Shown: positions 34,316 to 46,092 of the stretch, in pieces
How positions within the stretch are numbered: the first letter of the stretch is position 1
Layout of the letters: the number at the start of each line of letters is the position of its first letter
Source: Aphrophora alni
Taxonomy: Eukaryota; Arthropoda; Insecta; Hemiptera; Aphrophoridae
NCBI GenBank assembly: GCA_963513935.1
Contig: OY740774.1
Location: 98,029,668-98,093,667, forward strand
DNA: 64,000 nucleotides
Direction: 5' to 3'
The notes under the pieces: generated by a model
What the model was told of the DNA's origin: nothing
Seen by the model: only the letters and a program-made list of their open reading frames with translations
Databases searched by the model: none
Position numbers and translations under genes: made by a program

Positions 34316-35073
34316 ATAATAAAACACAATTTTTTATTTTGTAACCCACTTTTTTTAGTCTAGCCGACCAATGATTTCACCTGCTAAGCCATGAGGCTGT
34401 ATTACAGACTGAAGAAAAATGAAAAACAGAGAATCTTAAAAACTAGATGTTGGGAGTTTTCTTAAAGAATTGATGTTTTCTTAAAACCCACTGATGTTTT
34501 TGAAAAAAGTAGAATCTGGTTAAAACCCGAACACACTCGAGTATTTTTTTTTTCCCCATTACTGTTGAGACCGATGGTTCTTGGTGGAATTCCATGTTTA
34601 AAGATAATAAAACACAATTTTTTATTTTGTAATATCCACTTTTAATTAGTCTAGCCGACCAATGGTTTCGCCTGCTAAGGCATTGACGAGGCTGTATTAC
34701 AGACTGAAGAAAAATGAAAAACAGAGAATCTTAAAAACTAGATGTTGGGAGTTTTCTTAAAGAATTAATGTTTTCTTAAAACCCACTGATGTTTTTGAAA
34801 AAAGTAGAATCTGGTTAAAACCCGAACACACTCGAGTATTTTTTTCCATTACTGTTGAGACCGATGGTTCTTGGTGGAATTCCATGTTTAAAGATAATAA
34901 AACACAATTTTTTATTTTGTAATATCCACTTTTAATTAGTCTAGCCGACCAATGGTTTCGCCTGCTAAGGCATTGACGAGGCTGTATTACAGACTGCCTT
35001 AGCAGGCGAAACCATTGGTCGGCTAGACTAATTAAAAGTGGATATTACAAAATAAAAAATTGTGTTTTATTAT
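34316..35073. mobile_element. Foldback tandem-repeat element (unit 2 copy)
   Basis: Copy of 27991-28748 carried by array amplification. Confidence 0.85.
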
Positions 35074-35571
35074 CCTCACACTCAAGTAGTTGGCGCTGGT
35101 GCATTCTCTTTTTCGCAGACTACATAACTTTTTTAAGAACAACACAACTCGTAAGCTAACGAGTCACATAAATTTGTTTCAAAATAATCGTAATGACCTC
35201 GAGATAAGAGATAATGTCTTTTGTTAATTAATTAATCAAATAATCCAATTTCAACAATAAATCTTGATGATCATTTTAACATATTTTCATAACTGTACGT
35301 GACTACAGTATAATATGTATGCTATTTAAGACAATTTACTTTAAAATTAAAACAGCCAAAACTGAAATACTGTAATATTAATTATGAGTGATAAATTTAT
35401 TCATTATTTTATTTTAATCTAATCTAAGTGCAAATATCGAGGAGAATGACTTGTTAATTGTCACTGCCTAGTGGATGTAGTACCTAAAAATAATGAGGTT
35501 GATAGAATAAAATGCCTGTTTAACCTGTTACTATGGAACAGAGGCAGTAGAACACCTTCTGTATAAGGTGT

Positions 35572-35829
35572 TTGCTCTGTGAAGACTCGCATTATTCCAG
35601 AGTTGAAACATTCTTACGGTACATCAATTATATTATAAATAGAAGTGGGTTTTTAACCCTTAGACACTTCAGTCTAAAAGACTTTTTGTGTACTATGCTA
35701 CATCAAACTTGCTCCCTAGATGCTTCTTGTGATTTTTATTTATTCTCCAAGGTGAAAGGGACCCTTTACTTCACGGAAAATAAAATTCCAATAGTTCTGA
35801 GGACACTTCTTCCCTCATTGAGCTGGTGA
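35572..35829 (+). pseudogene. Mariner-like fragment (unit 2 copy)
   Basis: Identical translation to 29247-29504. Confidence 0.5.
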
Positions 35830-36498
35830 AAATTGATATATCCACTTTCCAGCTCTTGTCAGAACAAATTTAAGTTGGATACTTTTTATAACAAAATTCG
35901 TGTTTTATAAATAATCAACTATAAACCCATTTTAAGTCACTGTGAAGGAAGGCTAGCCATGGCCTTGAGACTCCAAGCGAAAGGAAGTAAATTAACATAT
36001 TAAAGCCCTAAAAATCTTTTAAACATATAGACCATCTGTAGTGATTTGCCCCTTTTGACATAGTTTGTTTTTATTTTCTATACATTTCATTCATTCAACG
36101 AGGTTATTATATAATTTGGTACGAAGTATTTTGTGTTTATAGTTGACACAACAAAGGAAGCACTTAATTATCAACATTTTAATAGTTTTAGTATAATTAA
36201 AACTTGAGCTCCTCGAAGTTAATTTGGAGTGTTCAGGAGCCTTCACAATGTTAGACATTACTAGTTGTTTCCATTTAACAGTTTTAAATAACTATATTTG
36301 TGTTGTTATTCCATCAAATATGCTGGGATATACTTTTAAGGTGTTTATTTTGTGGTAGATGGCATCCGTGTATTCTAACAGTAAGGACCCACTTCAGAAA
36401 ACATTTCAAAGTTGGCTCTAATGAACTGAAGCCCAGTGTGTTATATATAGCTCAAGATGTTTTCCAGATAATGTCGTAAAAGTGGTGTATCACTTATA

Positions 36499-37468
36499 CA
36501 GTAGACTCCCTCTAGTTCGGACAACTGGCCGGACTATCCAGTTTACTATAAAAATTTAAAATATCCCTATTAAATACATTACCTATGCTTAAAAATCAAC
36601 AAAAGACGTTGTTTAAACATTTTTACAACATTATGTACTTACCAAAGAGAAGATTTTGACGTCTCTTGGTTGAATTGTCATGTTGTGCCACACATAGATA
36701 CATTTTTGCAACACATATTAAAAAGTAAATACCGATACCGTACTAAGGATAAAACTGAACAGAAAAACACATTACAGTACGTACTGTAAAAACAAACCAG
36801 AAATGTATTTGAGGAAATTACTGTACAACACGTATTACTTGACTTATAACCTATAAAAATTAAAAGAAATCCGTTATTTTATTTTGCTTTTTCTGATTAA
36901 GAGTTTTTTGAAAGCATAGTCACGCCATTTTCTCATAAACATCACGTCAACAACTGTTGCAGCGGCTTTGGACCGATTCAACTTTATCTAGACGCTCTAG
37001 GATACTGAGTTTTGTTCCATTGTCACAAACGTATGTTTACGTTTTTCACTCATTTTAGAAAACATTTTTCTCAAAGCTACCTCGCATACGTACAACTTAC
37101 ACTTACTCACAACGTTCACTCCCGAAAACAGTCCTACATACTAAACAGCAAAAAACATTCACACACAGATAAAAAAAAAATACAGATCAATCAATCTCAC
37201 TGTACAGTACGTACTACATATAACCAAACCGTTTGTCACAGGTTAAGTGCGATCGACCAATTACAAGCTCGCCCGTAAACTAAACTGACATACAGTAAAT
37301 AGTTTACTGTACAGTACTTCTATGGCCGGAGTAGACTAAACATTCAAGATAAAAGATAAACGTGACGTGACATTCAAGGCGATGTGACGGATATGACTCA
37401 CCCTCCTAGGACCGGCCGAACCATCCAGCGGCCGATCCAACAGAAGCCGAACTAGAGGGCGTCTACTG
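36499..37468. mobile_element. pogo-type non-autonomous element (unit 2 copy)
   Basis: Array copy of 30174-31143. Confidence 0.85.
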
Positions 37469-38224
37469 TAATTAGATTTTGTAAGTCTGGATGGCCCTGG
37501 GGAATATCTATCCTTACGGCCGCTTAGTGATAACACAGTGATATTTCACCAATCTTACAATGAAACATCAAATCACTCGAATATCTATATTCATCAGAAT
37601 GATCATCTACATCAAAATATGGATTGTTAATATCAAACGAATGTGCAATTTTCAGTCTTTTTCATTTTTATTTCACAAGTAGAAGTATAAGTTTAGATGT
37701 AGTATAGTTTAGAATCAAGACCCTCTGATGATGATGATGATGATGACCATGTTATCGAAATGTACATTAGGACATTTAGGGGAATAAACAAAATAAAGTA
37801 CAATAATTGTATTTTATTTATTGTTAGTAGTGATTGTGGTTAGGGGTATATTCAAAAGAATAAAATAAAAATTATTTAAGAACAGCTGTTTAAAATTACT
37901 TTTATTATGAAACATGTTATGTAATGGGTATTTTCTTTAAATGATATATTTATTACAAAATAAGTGTTACCAAGGAAAATGTATATGTTCGACAAATCTG
38001 CAGGTAACACGGTTTAATTTGAGACCTCGGTCATTAAAATCAGCCCTATAGTAAAGAAGTGGATGACGCAGATATTATTTATCAAATTAAACATGAGCAA
38101 CTCTAAACACTGATATGCTTATTAAAAGTTAATTATTTGACAATGAATTTTCCTCGGTATTAGTTTTTCTATTTATTTGATAAGAGTTTTATATTATGTG
38201 ATTGTTTCTCTGAATACACTATAG

Positions 38225-39403
38225 CAGGGGTTCCCAAACTTTTAAAAGCCATGGCGCCCTTAACGTCCAGATTATTTCCGGTGGCGCCCTTCATATGAAG
38301 TAAACTGGAGACCTGATAATTTTAAGTCTAAAATCTTAAATGTAAATAAATTCTATGCCATGATCTCTAAATTTCACTTTTAGATTTTTATAAGACTTTA
38401 ATTTTATTTAAATACTTCGTGAATAGTTGTTAGTTAATTTGTTTTTTTAGTAATTGTAATTAGGAGGATATGGAAAACTTAAATAAATTGAAAAATAAAG
38501 AAAATCACAAATTTTTTTAATTAATACAAAACAGAGAATCATTTTAAACGTAATTGGGTACAAGTAATAAGACTTTCAAACATGTTTCCTGTCCTAATGA
38601 GAGGGATTGATCCTTGATCAATTCATGGAATCTTGGTGTTATTTTTGATAGAGCAACACAAATTTCATTTTCGATTTTAAGGTTACCTCTATATTTAAAT
38701 TTCATAACAGCAACAGATGAAAACCCACATTCACACAGGTAAGAACTGTCAAACGGTATCAATGATCGAAATGCCTTCTTGGTTACTACTGGATACTCAT
38801 CTTCGTTACTGCACCAAAAATCAATCAAAGATTTAGACTGGAGTCTATAATTTAAAGATGAGTCTGTAGAAATATCAATGAGCTGTTCAGCTTCCTCGTT
38901 TGTGAAAGTCTCAGGAATTGCTGCGTTCATAGAATCACTTACCCACTGTACTGATTTTATTTCATCTTTCGGGAGGTATTCTTGAAAATAGAGCTCCAAA
39001 TTGGATAAGTGGCTGACAAACACACTGTTAAGTTCATGTTTTACTTGCACACACACAAACACGCACACGCACACACTGACATTCAGATAGCTCTGCCGAG
39101 TACACACGCTCACTTACAGACGATGGAACTTTTATTTTTAGAGCTGACCATGTGATATTGACTCCGCCGAAACTTCTACATCTACAGCCTACTTTAACAT
39201 TAAATCTAAAATTAAATTTATAAAATGATAGTATTTATTTTGAGTAAATCATTGTTGATTATATTTACTATCAAGTGTAAAAAAAGCTGTGGAATAAAAT
39301 TATATTTTTCAATTTTTTTTCGTTCTAGCAAGGCTGCCGCGGCGCCCCTGGAGACTCTAAGCGGCGCCCCCGGGCGCCGCGGCACACACTTTGGGAACCC
39401 CGG
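38225..39403 (-). mobile_element. hAT element (unit 2 copy)
   Basis: Array copy of 31900-33078; includes the 189-codon transposase remnant at 38544-39113 (-). Confidence 0.9.
38544..39113 (-). pseudogene. hAT transposase C-terminal part (unit 2 copy)
   Basis: Same 189-residue translation as the unit 1 copy. Confidence 0.8.
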
Positions 39404-39617
39404 CACTATAGTTTAGTATTATATTTAAAGATGGTTTTGTGTACACATTGTGAATATCAAATTTTATATAGATAAGAACGAATTCCCTCTTATTAATTAC
39501 ACATTTAAGGATAAAATAAAGCAAAAGCTTAAAGTTTCAAATATTTAATAGTATAAATGAGCTACAATTGTTTCGCCTTGCGGCATCATCGGGCAACTGA
39601 TGATTTACAGGTATAGA

Positions 39618-40341
39618 CAGTTGCCCGATGATGCCGCAAGGCGAAACAATTGTAGCTCATTTATACTATTAAATATTTGAAACTTTAAGCTTTTGCTTTA
39701 TTTTATCCTTAAATGTGTAATTAATAAGAGGGAATTCGTTCTTATCTATATAAAATTTGATATTCACAATGTGTACACAAAACCATCTTTAAATATAATA
39801 CTAAACTATAGTGCCGGGGTTCCCAAAGTGTGTGCCGCGGCGCCCGGGGGCGCCGCGGCAGCCTTGCTAGAACGAAAAAAAATTGAAAAATATAATTTTA
39901 TTCCACAGCTTTTTTTACACTTGATAGTAAATATAATCAACAATGATTTACTCAAAATAAATACTATCATTTTATAAATTTAATTTTAGATTTAATGTTA
40001 AAGTAGGCTGTAGATGTAGAAGTTTCGGCGGAGTCAATATCACTTGGTCAGCTCTAAAAATAAAAGTTCCATCGTCTGTAAGTGAGCGTGTGTACTCGGC
40101 AGAGCTATCTGAATGTCAGTGTGTGCGTGTGCGTGTTTGTGTGTGTGCAAGTAAAACATGAACTTAACAGTGTGTTTGTCAGCCACTTATCCAATTTGGA
40201 GCTCTATTTTCAAGAATACCTCCCGAAAGATGAAATAAAATCAGTACAGTGGGTAAGTGATTCTATGAACGCAGCAATTCCTGAGACTTTCACAAACGAG
40301 GAAGCTGAACAGCTCATTGATATTTCTACAGACTCATCTTT
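39618..40341 (-). repeat. Inverted segment of unit 2
   Basis: Same structure as 33293-34016, including the 22-bp deletion and the CTTT junction at 40338-40341. Confidence 0.92.
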
Positions 40342-40640
40342 CCTTTTTGTATTAAAAATAACATAATGTTATTGTTTTAATTAATTCCTTACAGGAATTG
40401 AAAAAAAATTTCATGTTGGAATATAATTTCAACGAAATTATTGTATTAAATTTGTATAAAAATGTGGGCATGATTGCCTATTTTTGAAGTCACTGAAATG
40501 TGAAATATATTGTAGATTATGTGAACCTTGCGTTTTATTTGTTTAACCACAGATTTTTATTTCACAAAATTGTGCTTTATGATGAATTAATATTCTATAT
40601 ATCTTCATAATATTAAAAGTTCCATTTCATTAAAGAAAAA

Positions 40641-41398
40641 ATAATAAAACACAATTTTTTATTTTGTAACCCACTTTTTTTAGTCTAGCCGACCAATGAT
40701 TTCACCTGCTAAGCCATGAGGCTGTATTACAGACTGAAGAAAAATGAAAAACAGAGAATCTTAAAAACTAGATGTTGGGAGTTTTCTTAAAGAATTGATG
40801 TTTTCTTAAAACCCACTGATGTTTTTGAAAAAAGTAGAATCTGGTTAAAACCCGAACACACTCGAGTATTTTTTTTTTCCCCATTACTGTTGAGACCGAT
40901 GGTTCTTGGTGGAATTCCATGTTTAAAGATAATAAAACACAATTTTTTATTTTGTAATATCCACTTTTAATTAGTCTAGCCGACCAATGGTTTCGCCTGC
41001 TAAGGCATTGACGAGGCTGTATTACAGACTGAAGAAAAATGAAAAACAGAGAATCTTAAAAACTAGATGTTGGGAGTTTTCTTAAAGAATTAATGTTTTC
41101 TTAAAACCCACTGATGTTTTTGAAAAAAGTAGAATCTGGTTAAAACCCGAACACACTCGAGTATTTTTTTCCATTACTGTTGAGACCGATGGTTCTTGGT
41201 GGAATTCCATGTTTAAAGATAATAAAACACAATTTTTTATTTTGTAATATCCACTTTTAATTAGTCTAGCCGACCAATGGTTTCGCCTGCTAAGGCATTG
41301 ACGAGGCTGTATTACAGACTGCCTTAGCAGGCGAAACCATTGGTCGACTAGACTAATTAAAAGTGGATATTACAAAATAAAAAATTGTGTTTTATTAT
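40641..41398. mobile_element. Foldback tandem-repeat element (unit 3 copy)
   Basis: Copy of 27991-28748; one base in the closing arm differs (GGTCGACTAG here, GGTCGGCTAG in units 1 and 2), so the hairpin is no longer perfect. Confidence 0.85.
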
Positions 41399-41896
41399 CC
41401 TCACACTCAAGTAGTTGGCGCTGGTGCATTCTCTTTTTCGCAGACTACATAACTTTTTTAAGAACAACACAACTCGTAAGCTAACGAGTCACATAAATTT
41501 GTTACAAAATAATCGTAATGACCTCGAGATAAGAGATAATGTCTTTTGTTAATTAATTAATCAAATAATCCAATTTCAACAATAAATCTTGATGATCATT
41601 TTAACATATTTTCATAACTGTACGTGACTACAGTATAATATGTATGCTATTTAAGACAATTTACTTTAAAATTAAAACAGCCAAAACTGAAATACTGTAA
41701 TATTAATTATGAGTGATAAATTTATTCATTATTTTATTTTAATCTAATCTAAGTGCAAATATCGAGGAGAATGACTTGTTAATTGTCACTGCCTAGTGGA
41801 TGTAGTACCTAAAAATAATGAGGTTGATAGAATAAAATGCCTGTTTAACCTGTTACTACGGAACAGAGGCAGTAGAACACCTTCTGTATAAGGTGT

Positions 41897-42154
41897 TTGC
41901 TCTGTGAAGACTCGCATTATTCCAGAGTTGAAACATTCTTACGGTACATCAATTATATTATAAATAGAAGTGGGTTTTTAACCCTTAGACACTTCAGTCT
42001 AAAAGACTTTTTGTGTACTATGCTACATCAAACTTGCTCCCTAGATGCTTCTTGTGATTTTTATTTATTCTCCAAGGTGAAAGGGACCCTTTACTTCACG
42101 GAAAATAAAATTCCAATAGTTCTGAGGACACTTCTTCCCTCATTGAGCTGGTGA
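41897..42154 (+). pseudogene. Mariner-like fragment (unit 3 copy)
   Basis: Identical translation to 29247-29504. Confidence 0.5.
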
Positions 42155-42823
42155 AAATTGATATATCCACTTTCCAGCTCTTGTCAGAACAAATTTAAGT
42201 TGGATACTTTTTATAACAAAATTCGTGTTTTATAAATAATCAACTATAAACCCATTTTAAGTCACTGTGAAGGAAGGCTAGCCATGGCCTTGAGACTCCA
42301 AGCGAAAGGAAGTAAATTAACATATTAAAGCCCTAAAAATCTTTTAAACATATAGACCATCTGTAGTGATTTGCCCCTTTTGACATAGTTTGTTTTTATT
42401 TTCTATACATTTCATTCATTCAACGAGGTTATTATATAATTTGGTACGAAGTATTTTGTGTTTATAGTTGACACAACAAAGGAAGCACTTAATTATCAAC
42501 ATTTTAATAGTTTTAGTATAATTAAAACTTGAGCTCCTCGAAGTTAATTTGGAGTGTTCAGGAGCCTTCACAATGTTAGACATTACTAGTTGTTTCCATT
42601 TAACAGTTTTAAATAACTATATTTGTGTTGTTATTCCATCAAATATGCTGGGATATACTTTTAAGGTGTTTATTTTGTGGTAGATGGCATCCGTGTATTC
42701 TAACAGTAAGGACCCACTTCAGAAAACATTTCAAAGTTGGCTCTAATGAACTGAAGCCCAGTGTGTTATATATAGCTCAAGATGTTTTCCAGATAATGTC
42801 GTAAAAGTGGTGTATCACTTATA

Positions 42824-43793
42824 CAGTAGACTCCCTCTAGTTCGGACAACTGGCCGGACTATCCAGTTTACTATAAAAATTTAAAATATCCCTATTAAAT
42901 ACATTACCTATGCTTAAAAATCAACAAAAGACGTTGTTTAAACATTTTTACAACATTATGTACTTACCAAAGAGAAGATTTTGACGTCTCTTGGTTGAAT
43001 TGTCATGTTGTGCCACACATAGATACATTTTTGCAACACATATTAAAAAGTAAATACCGATACCGTACTAAGGATAAAACTGAACAGAAAAACACATTAC
43101 AGTACGTACTGTAAAAACAAACCAGAAATGTATTTGAGGAAATTACTGTACAACACGTATTACTTGACTTATAACCTATAAAAATTAAAAGAAATCCGTT
43201 ATTTTATTTTGCTTTTTCTGATTAAGAGTTTTTTGAAAGCATAGTCACGCCATTTTCTCATAAACATCACGTCAACAACTGTTGCAGCGGCTTTGGACCG
43301 ATTCAACTTTATCTAGACGCTCTAGGATACTGAGTTTTGTTCCATTGTCACAAACGTATGTTTACGTTTTTCACTCATTTTAGAAAACATTTTTCTCAAA
43401 GCTACCTCGCATACGTACAACTTACACTTACTCACAACGTTCACTCCCGAAAACAGTCCTACATACTAAACAGCAAAAAACATTCACACACAGATAAAAA
43501 AAAAATACAGATCAATCAATCTCACTGTACAGTACGTACTACATATAACCAAACCGTTTGTCACAGGTTAAGTGCGATCGACCAATTACAAGCTCGCCCG
43601 TAAACTAAACTGACATACAGTAAATAGTTTACTGTACAGTACTTCTATGGCCGGAGTAGACTAAACATTCAAGATAAAAGATAAACGTGACGTGACATTC
43701 AAGGCGATGTGACGGATATGACTCACCCTCCTAGGACCGGCCGAACCATCCAGCGGCCGATCCAACAGAAGCCGAACTAGAGGGCGTCTACTG
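42824..43793. mobile_element. pogo-type non-autonomous element (unit 3 copy)
   Basis: Array copy of 30174-31143. Confidence 0.85.
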
Positions 43794-44549
43794 TAATTAG
43801 ATTTTGTAAGTCTGGATGGCCCTGGGGAATATCTATCCTTACGGCCGCTTAGTGATAACACAGTGATATTTCACCAATCTTACAATGAAACATCAAATCA
43901 CTCGAATATCTATATTCATCAGAATGATCATCTACATCAAAATATGGATTGTTAATATCAAACGAATGTGCAATTTTCAGTCTTTTTCATTTTTATTTCA
44001 CAAGTAGAAGTATAAGTTTAGATGTAGTATAGTTTAGAATCAAGACCCTCTGATGATGATGATGATGATGACCATGTTATCGAAATGTACATTAGGACAT
44101 TTAGGGGAATAAACAAAATAAAGTACAATAATTGTATTTTATTTATTGTTAGTAGTGATTGTGGTTAGGGGTATATTCAAAAGAATAAAATAAAAATTAT
44201 TTAAGAACAGCTGTTTAAAATTACTTTTATTATGAAACATGTTATGTAATGGGTATTTTCTTTAAATGATATATTTATTACAAAATAAGTGTTACCAAGG
44301 AAAATGTATATGTTCGACAAATCTGCAGGTAACACGGTTTAATTTGAGACCTCGGTCATTAAAATCAGCCCTATAGTAAAGAAGTGGATGACGCAGATAT
44401 TATTTATCAAATTAAACATGAGCAACTCTAAACACTGATATGCTTATTAAAAGTTAATTATTTGACAATGAATTTTCCTCGGTATTAGTTTTTCTATTTA
44501 TTTGATAAGAGTTTTATATTATGTGATTGTTTCTCTGAATACACTATAG

Positions 44550-45728
44550 CAGGGGTTCCCAAACTTTTAAAAGCCATGGCGCCCTTAACGTCCAGATTAT
44601 TTCCGGTGGCGCCCTTCATATGAAGTAAACTGGAGACCTGATAATTTTAAGTCTAAAATCTTAAATGTAAATAAATTCTATGCCATGATCTCTAAATTTC
44701 ACTTTTAGATTTTTATAAGACTTTAATTTTATTTAAATACTTCGTGAATAGTTGTTAGTTAATTTGTTTTTTTAGTAATTGTAATTAGGAGGATATGGAA
44801 AACTTAAATAAATTGAAAAATAAAGAAAATCACAAATTTTTTTAATTAATACAAAACAGAGAATCATTTTAAACGTAATTGGGTACAAGTAATAAGACTT
44901 TCAAACATGTTTCCTGTCCTAATGAGAGGGATTGATCCTTGATCAATTCATGGAATCTTGGTGTTATTTTTGATAGAGCAACACAAATTTCATTTTCGAT
45001 TTTAAGGTTACCTCTATATTTAAATTTCATAACAGCAACAGATGAAAACCCACATTCACACAGGTAAGAACTGTCAAACGGTATCAATGATCGAAATGCC
45101 TTCTTGGTTACTACTGGATACTCATCTTCGTTACTGCACCAAAAATCAATCAAAGATTTAGACTGGAGTCTATAATTTAAAGATGAGTCTGTAGAAATAT
45201 CAATGAGCTGTTCAGCTTCCTCGTTTGTGAAAGTCTCAGGAATTGCTGCGTTCATAGAATCACTTACCCACTGTACTGATTTTATTTCATCTTTCGGGAG
45301 GTATTCTTGAAAATAGAGCTCCAAATTGGATAAGTGGCTGACAAACACACTGTTAAGTTCATGTTTTACTTGCACACACACAAACACGCACACGCACACA
45401 CTGACATTCAGATAGCTCTGCCGAGTACACACGCTCACTTACAGACGATGGAACTTTTATTTTTAGAGCTGACCAAGTGATATTGACTCCGCCGAAACTT
45501 CTACATCTACAGCCTACTTTAACATTAAATCTAAAATTAAATTTATAAAATGATAGTATTTATTTTGAGTAAATCATTGTTGATTATATTTACTATCAAG
45601 TGTAAAAAAAGCTGTGGAATAAAATTATATTTTTCAATTTTTTTTCGTTCTAGCAAGGCTGCCGCGGCGCCCCTGGAGACTCTAAGCGGCGCCCCCGGGC
45701 GCCGCGGCACACACTTTGGGAACCCCGG
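44550..45728 (-). mobile_element. hAT element (unit 3 copy)
   Basis: Array copy of 31900-33078; transposase remnant at 44869-45438 (-). It has A at 45476 where units 1 and 2 have T. Confidence 0.9.
44869..45438 (-). pseudogene. hAT transposase C-terminal part (unit 3 copy)
   Basis: Same 189-residue translation as the unit 1 copy. Confidence 0.8.
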
Positions 45729-45831
45729 CACTATAGTTTAGTATTATATTTAAAGATGGTTTTGTGTACACATTGTGAATATCAAATTTTATATAGATAA
45801 GAACGAATTCCCTCTTATTAATTACACATTT

Positions 45832-46035
45832 AAGGATAAAATAAAGCAAAAGCTTAAAGTTTCAAATATTTAATAGTATAAATGAGCTACAATTGTTTCG
45901 CCTTGCGGCATCATCGGGCAACTGTCTATACCTGTAAATCATCAGTTGCCCGATGATGCCGCAAGGCGAAACAATTGTAGCTCATTTATACTATTAAATA
46001 TTTGAAACTTTAAGCTTTTGCTTTATTTTATCCTT
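45832..46035. mobile_element. 204-bp foldback element at native right edge of the array
   Basis: Two 93-bp arms (45832-45924 and 45943-46035) are inverted copies around an 18-bp spacer. A 14-bp direct repeat TTAATTACACATTT occurs just before it (45818-45831) and again 43 bp after it (46079-46092), so the original insertion may have been 45832-46078. No coding capacity. In units 1 and 2 this element is the turning point of the long inverted segments. Confidence 0.85.
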
Positions 46036-46092
46036 GAATATGGAGTTTCAACAAGAAATATCTGCTATTACATTAAAGTTAATTACACATTT

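Larger units (their letters stand above)
34013..40337 (+). repeat. Array unit 2 (6325 bp)
   Basis: Same layout as unit 1, each feature shifted by +6325, and apparently the same sequence wherever I compared lines. The inverted part is 39618-40337. Confidence 0.95.
27688..46035. repeat. Tandem array of 6325-bp units with internal inversions (2 full + 1 partial)
   Basis: Every landmark recurs at +6325 and +12650. Full units are 27688-34012 and 34013-40337; the last, 40338-46035, stops after the foldback element and passes into unique sequence. Each full unit is a forward segment (about 5.6 kb) followed by an inverted copy of its own distal 740 bp. Units 1 and 2 look identical where compared. 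Unit 3 differs at scattered bases, for example G to A in the motif near 41346, T to A near 41504 and T to C near 41859. The array starts 24 bp past the CEBPG stop codon, so part of that gene's 3' UTR or flank is included in each unit. Confidence 0.95.
40338..46035 (+). repeat. Array unit 3 (partial, native right edge)
   Basis: Features are shifted by +12650 from unit 1. It lacks the long inverted part: after the 204-bp foldback (45832-46035) it continues into unique sequence. A few base differences and the inverted foldback spacer set it apart from units 1 and 2, which marks it as the likely original copy. Confidence 0.93.

Noticed and set aside
27688..46035. Array as a set of three functional paralogous genes (repeated 189-, 94-, 88- and 85-codon frames)
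   Set aside because: The frames are hAT and mariner transposase scraps, simple-repeat translations or chance frames inside a pogo MITE.
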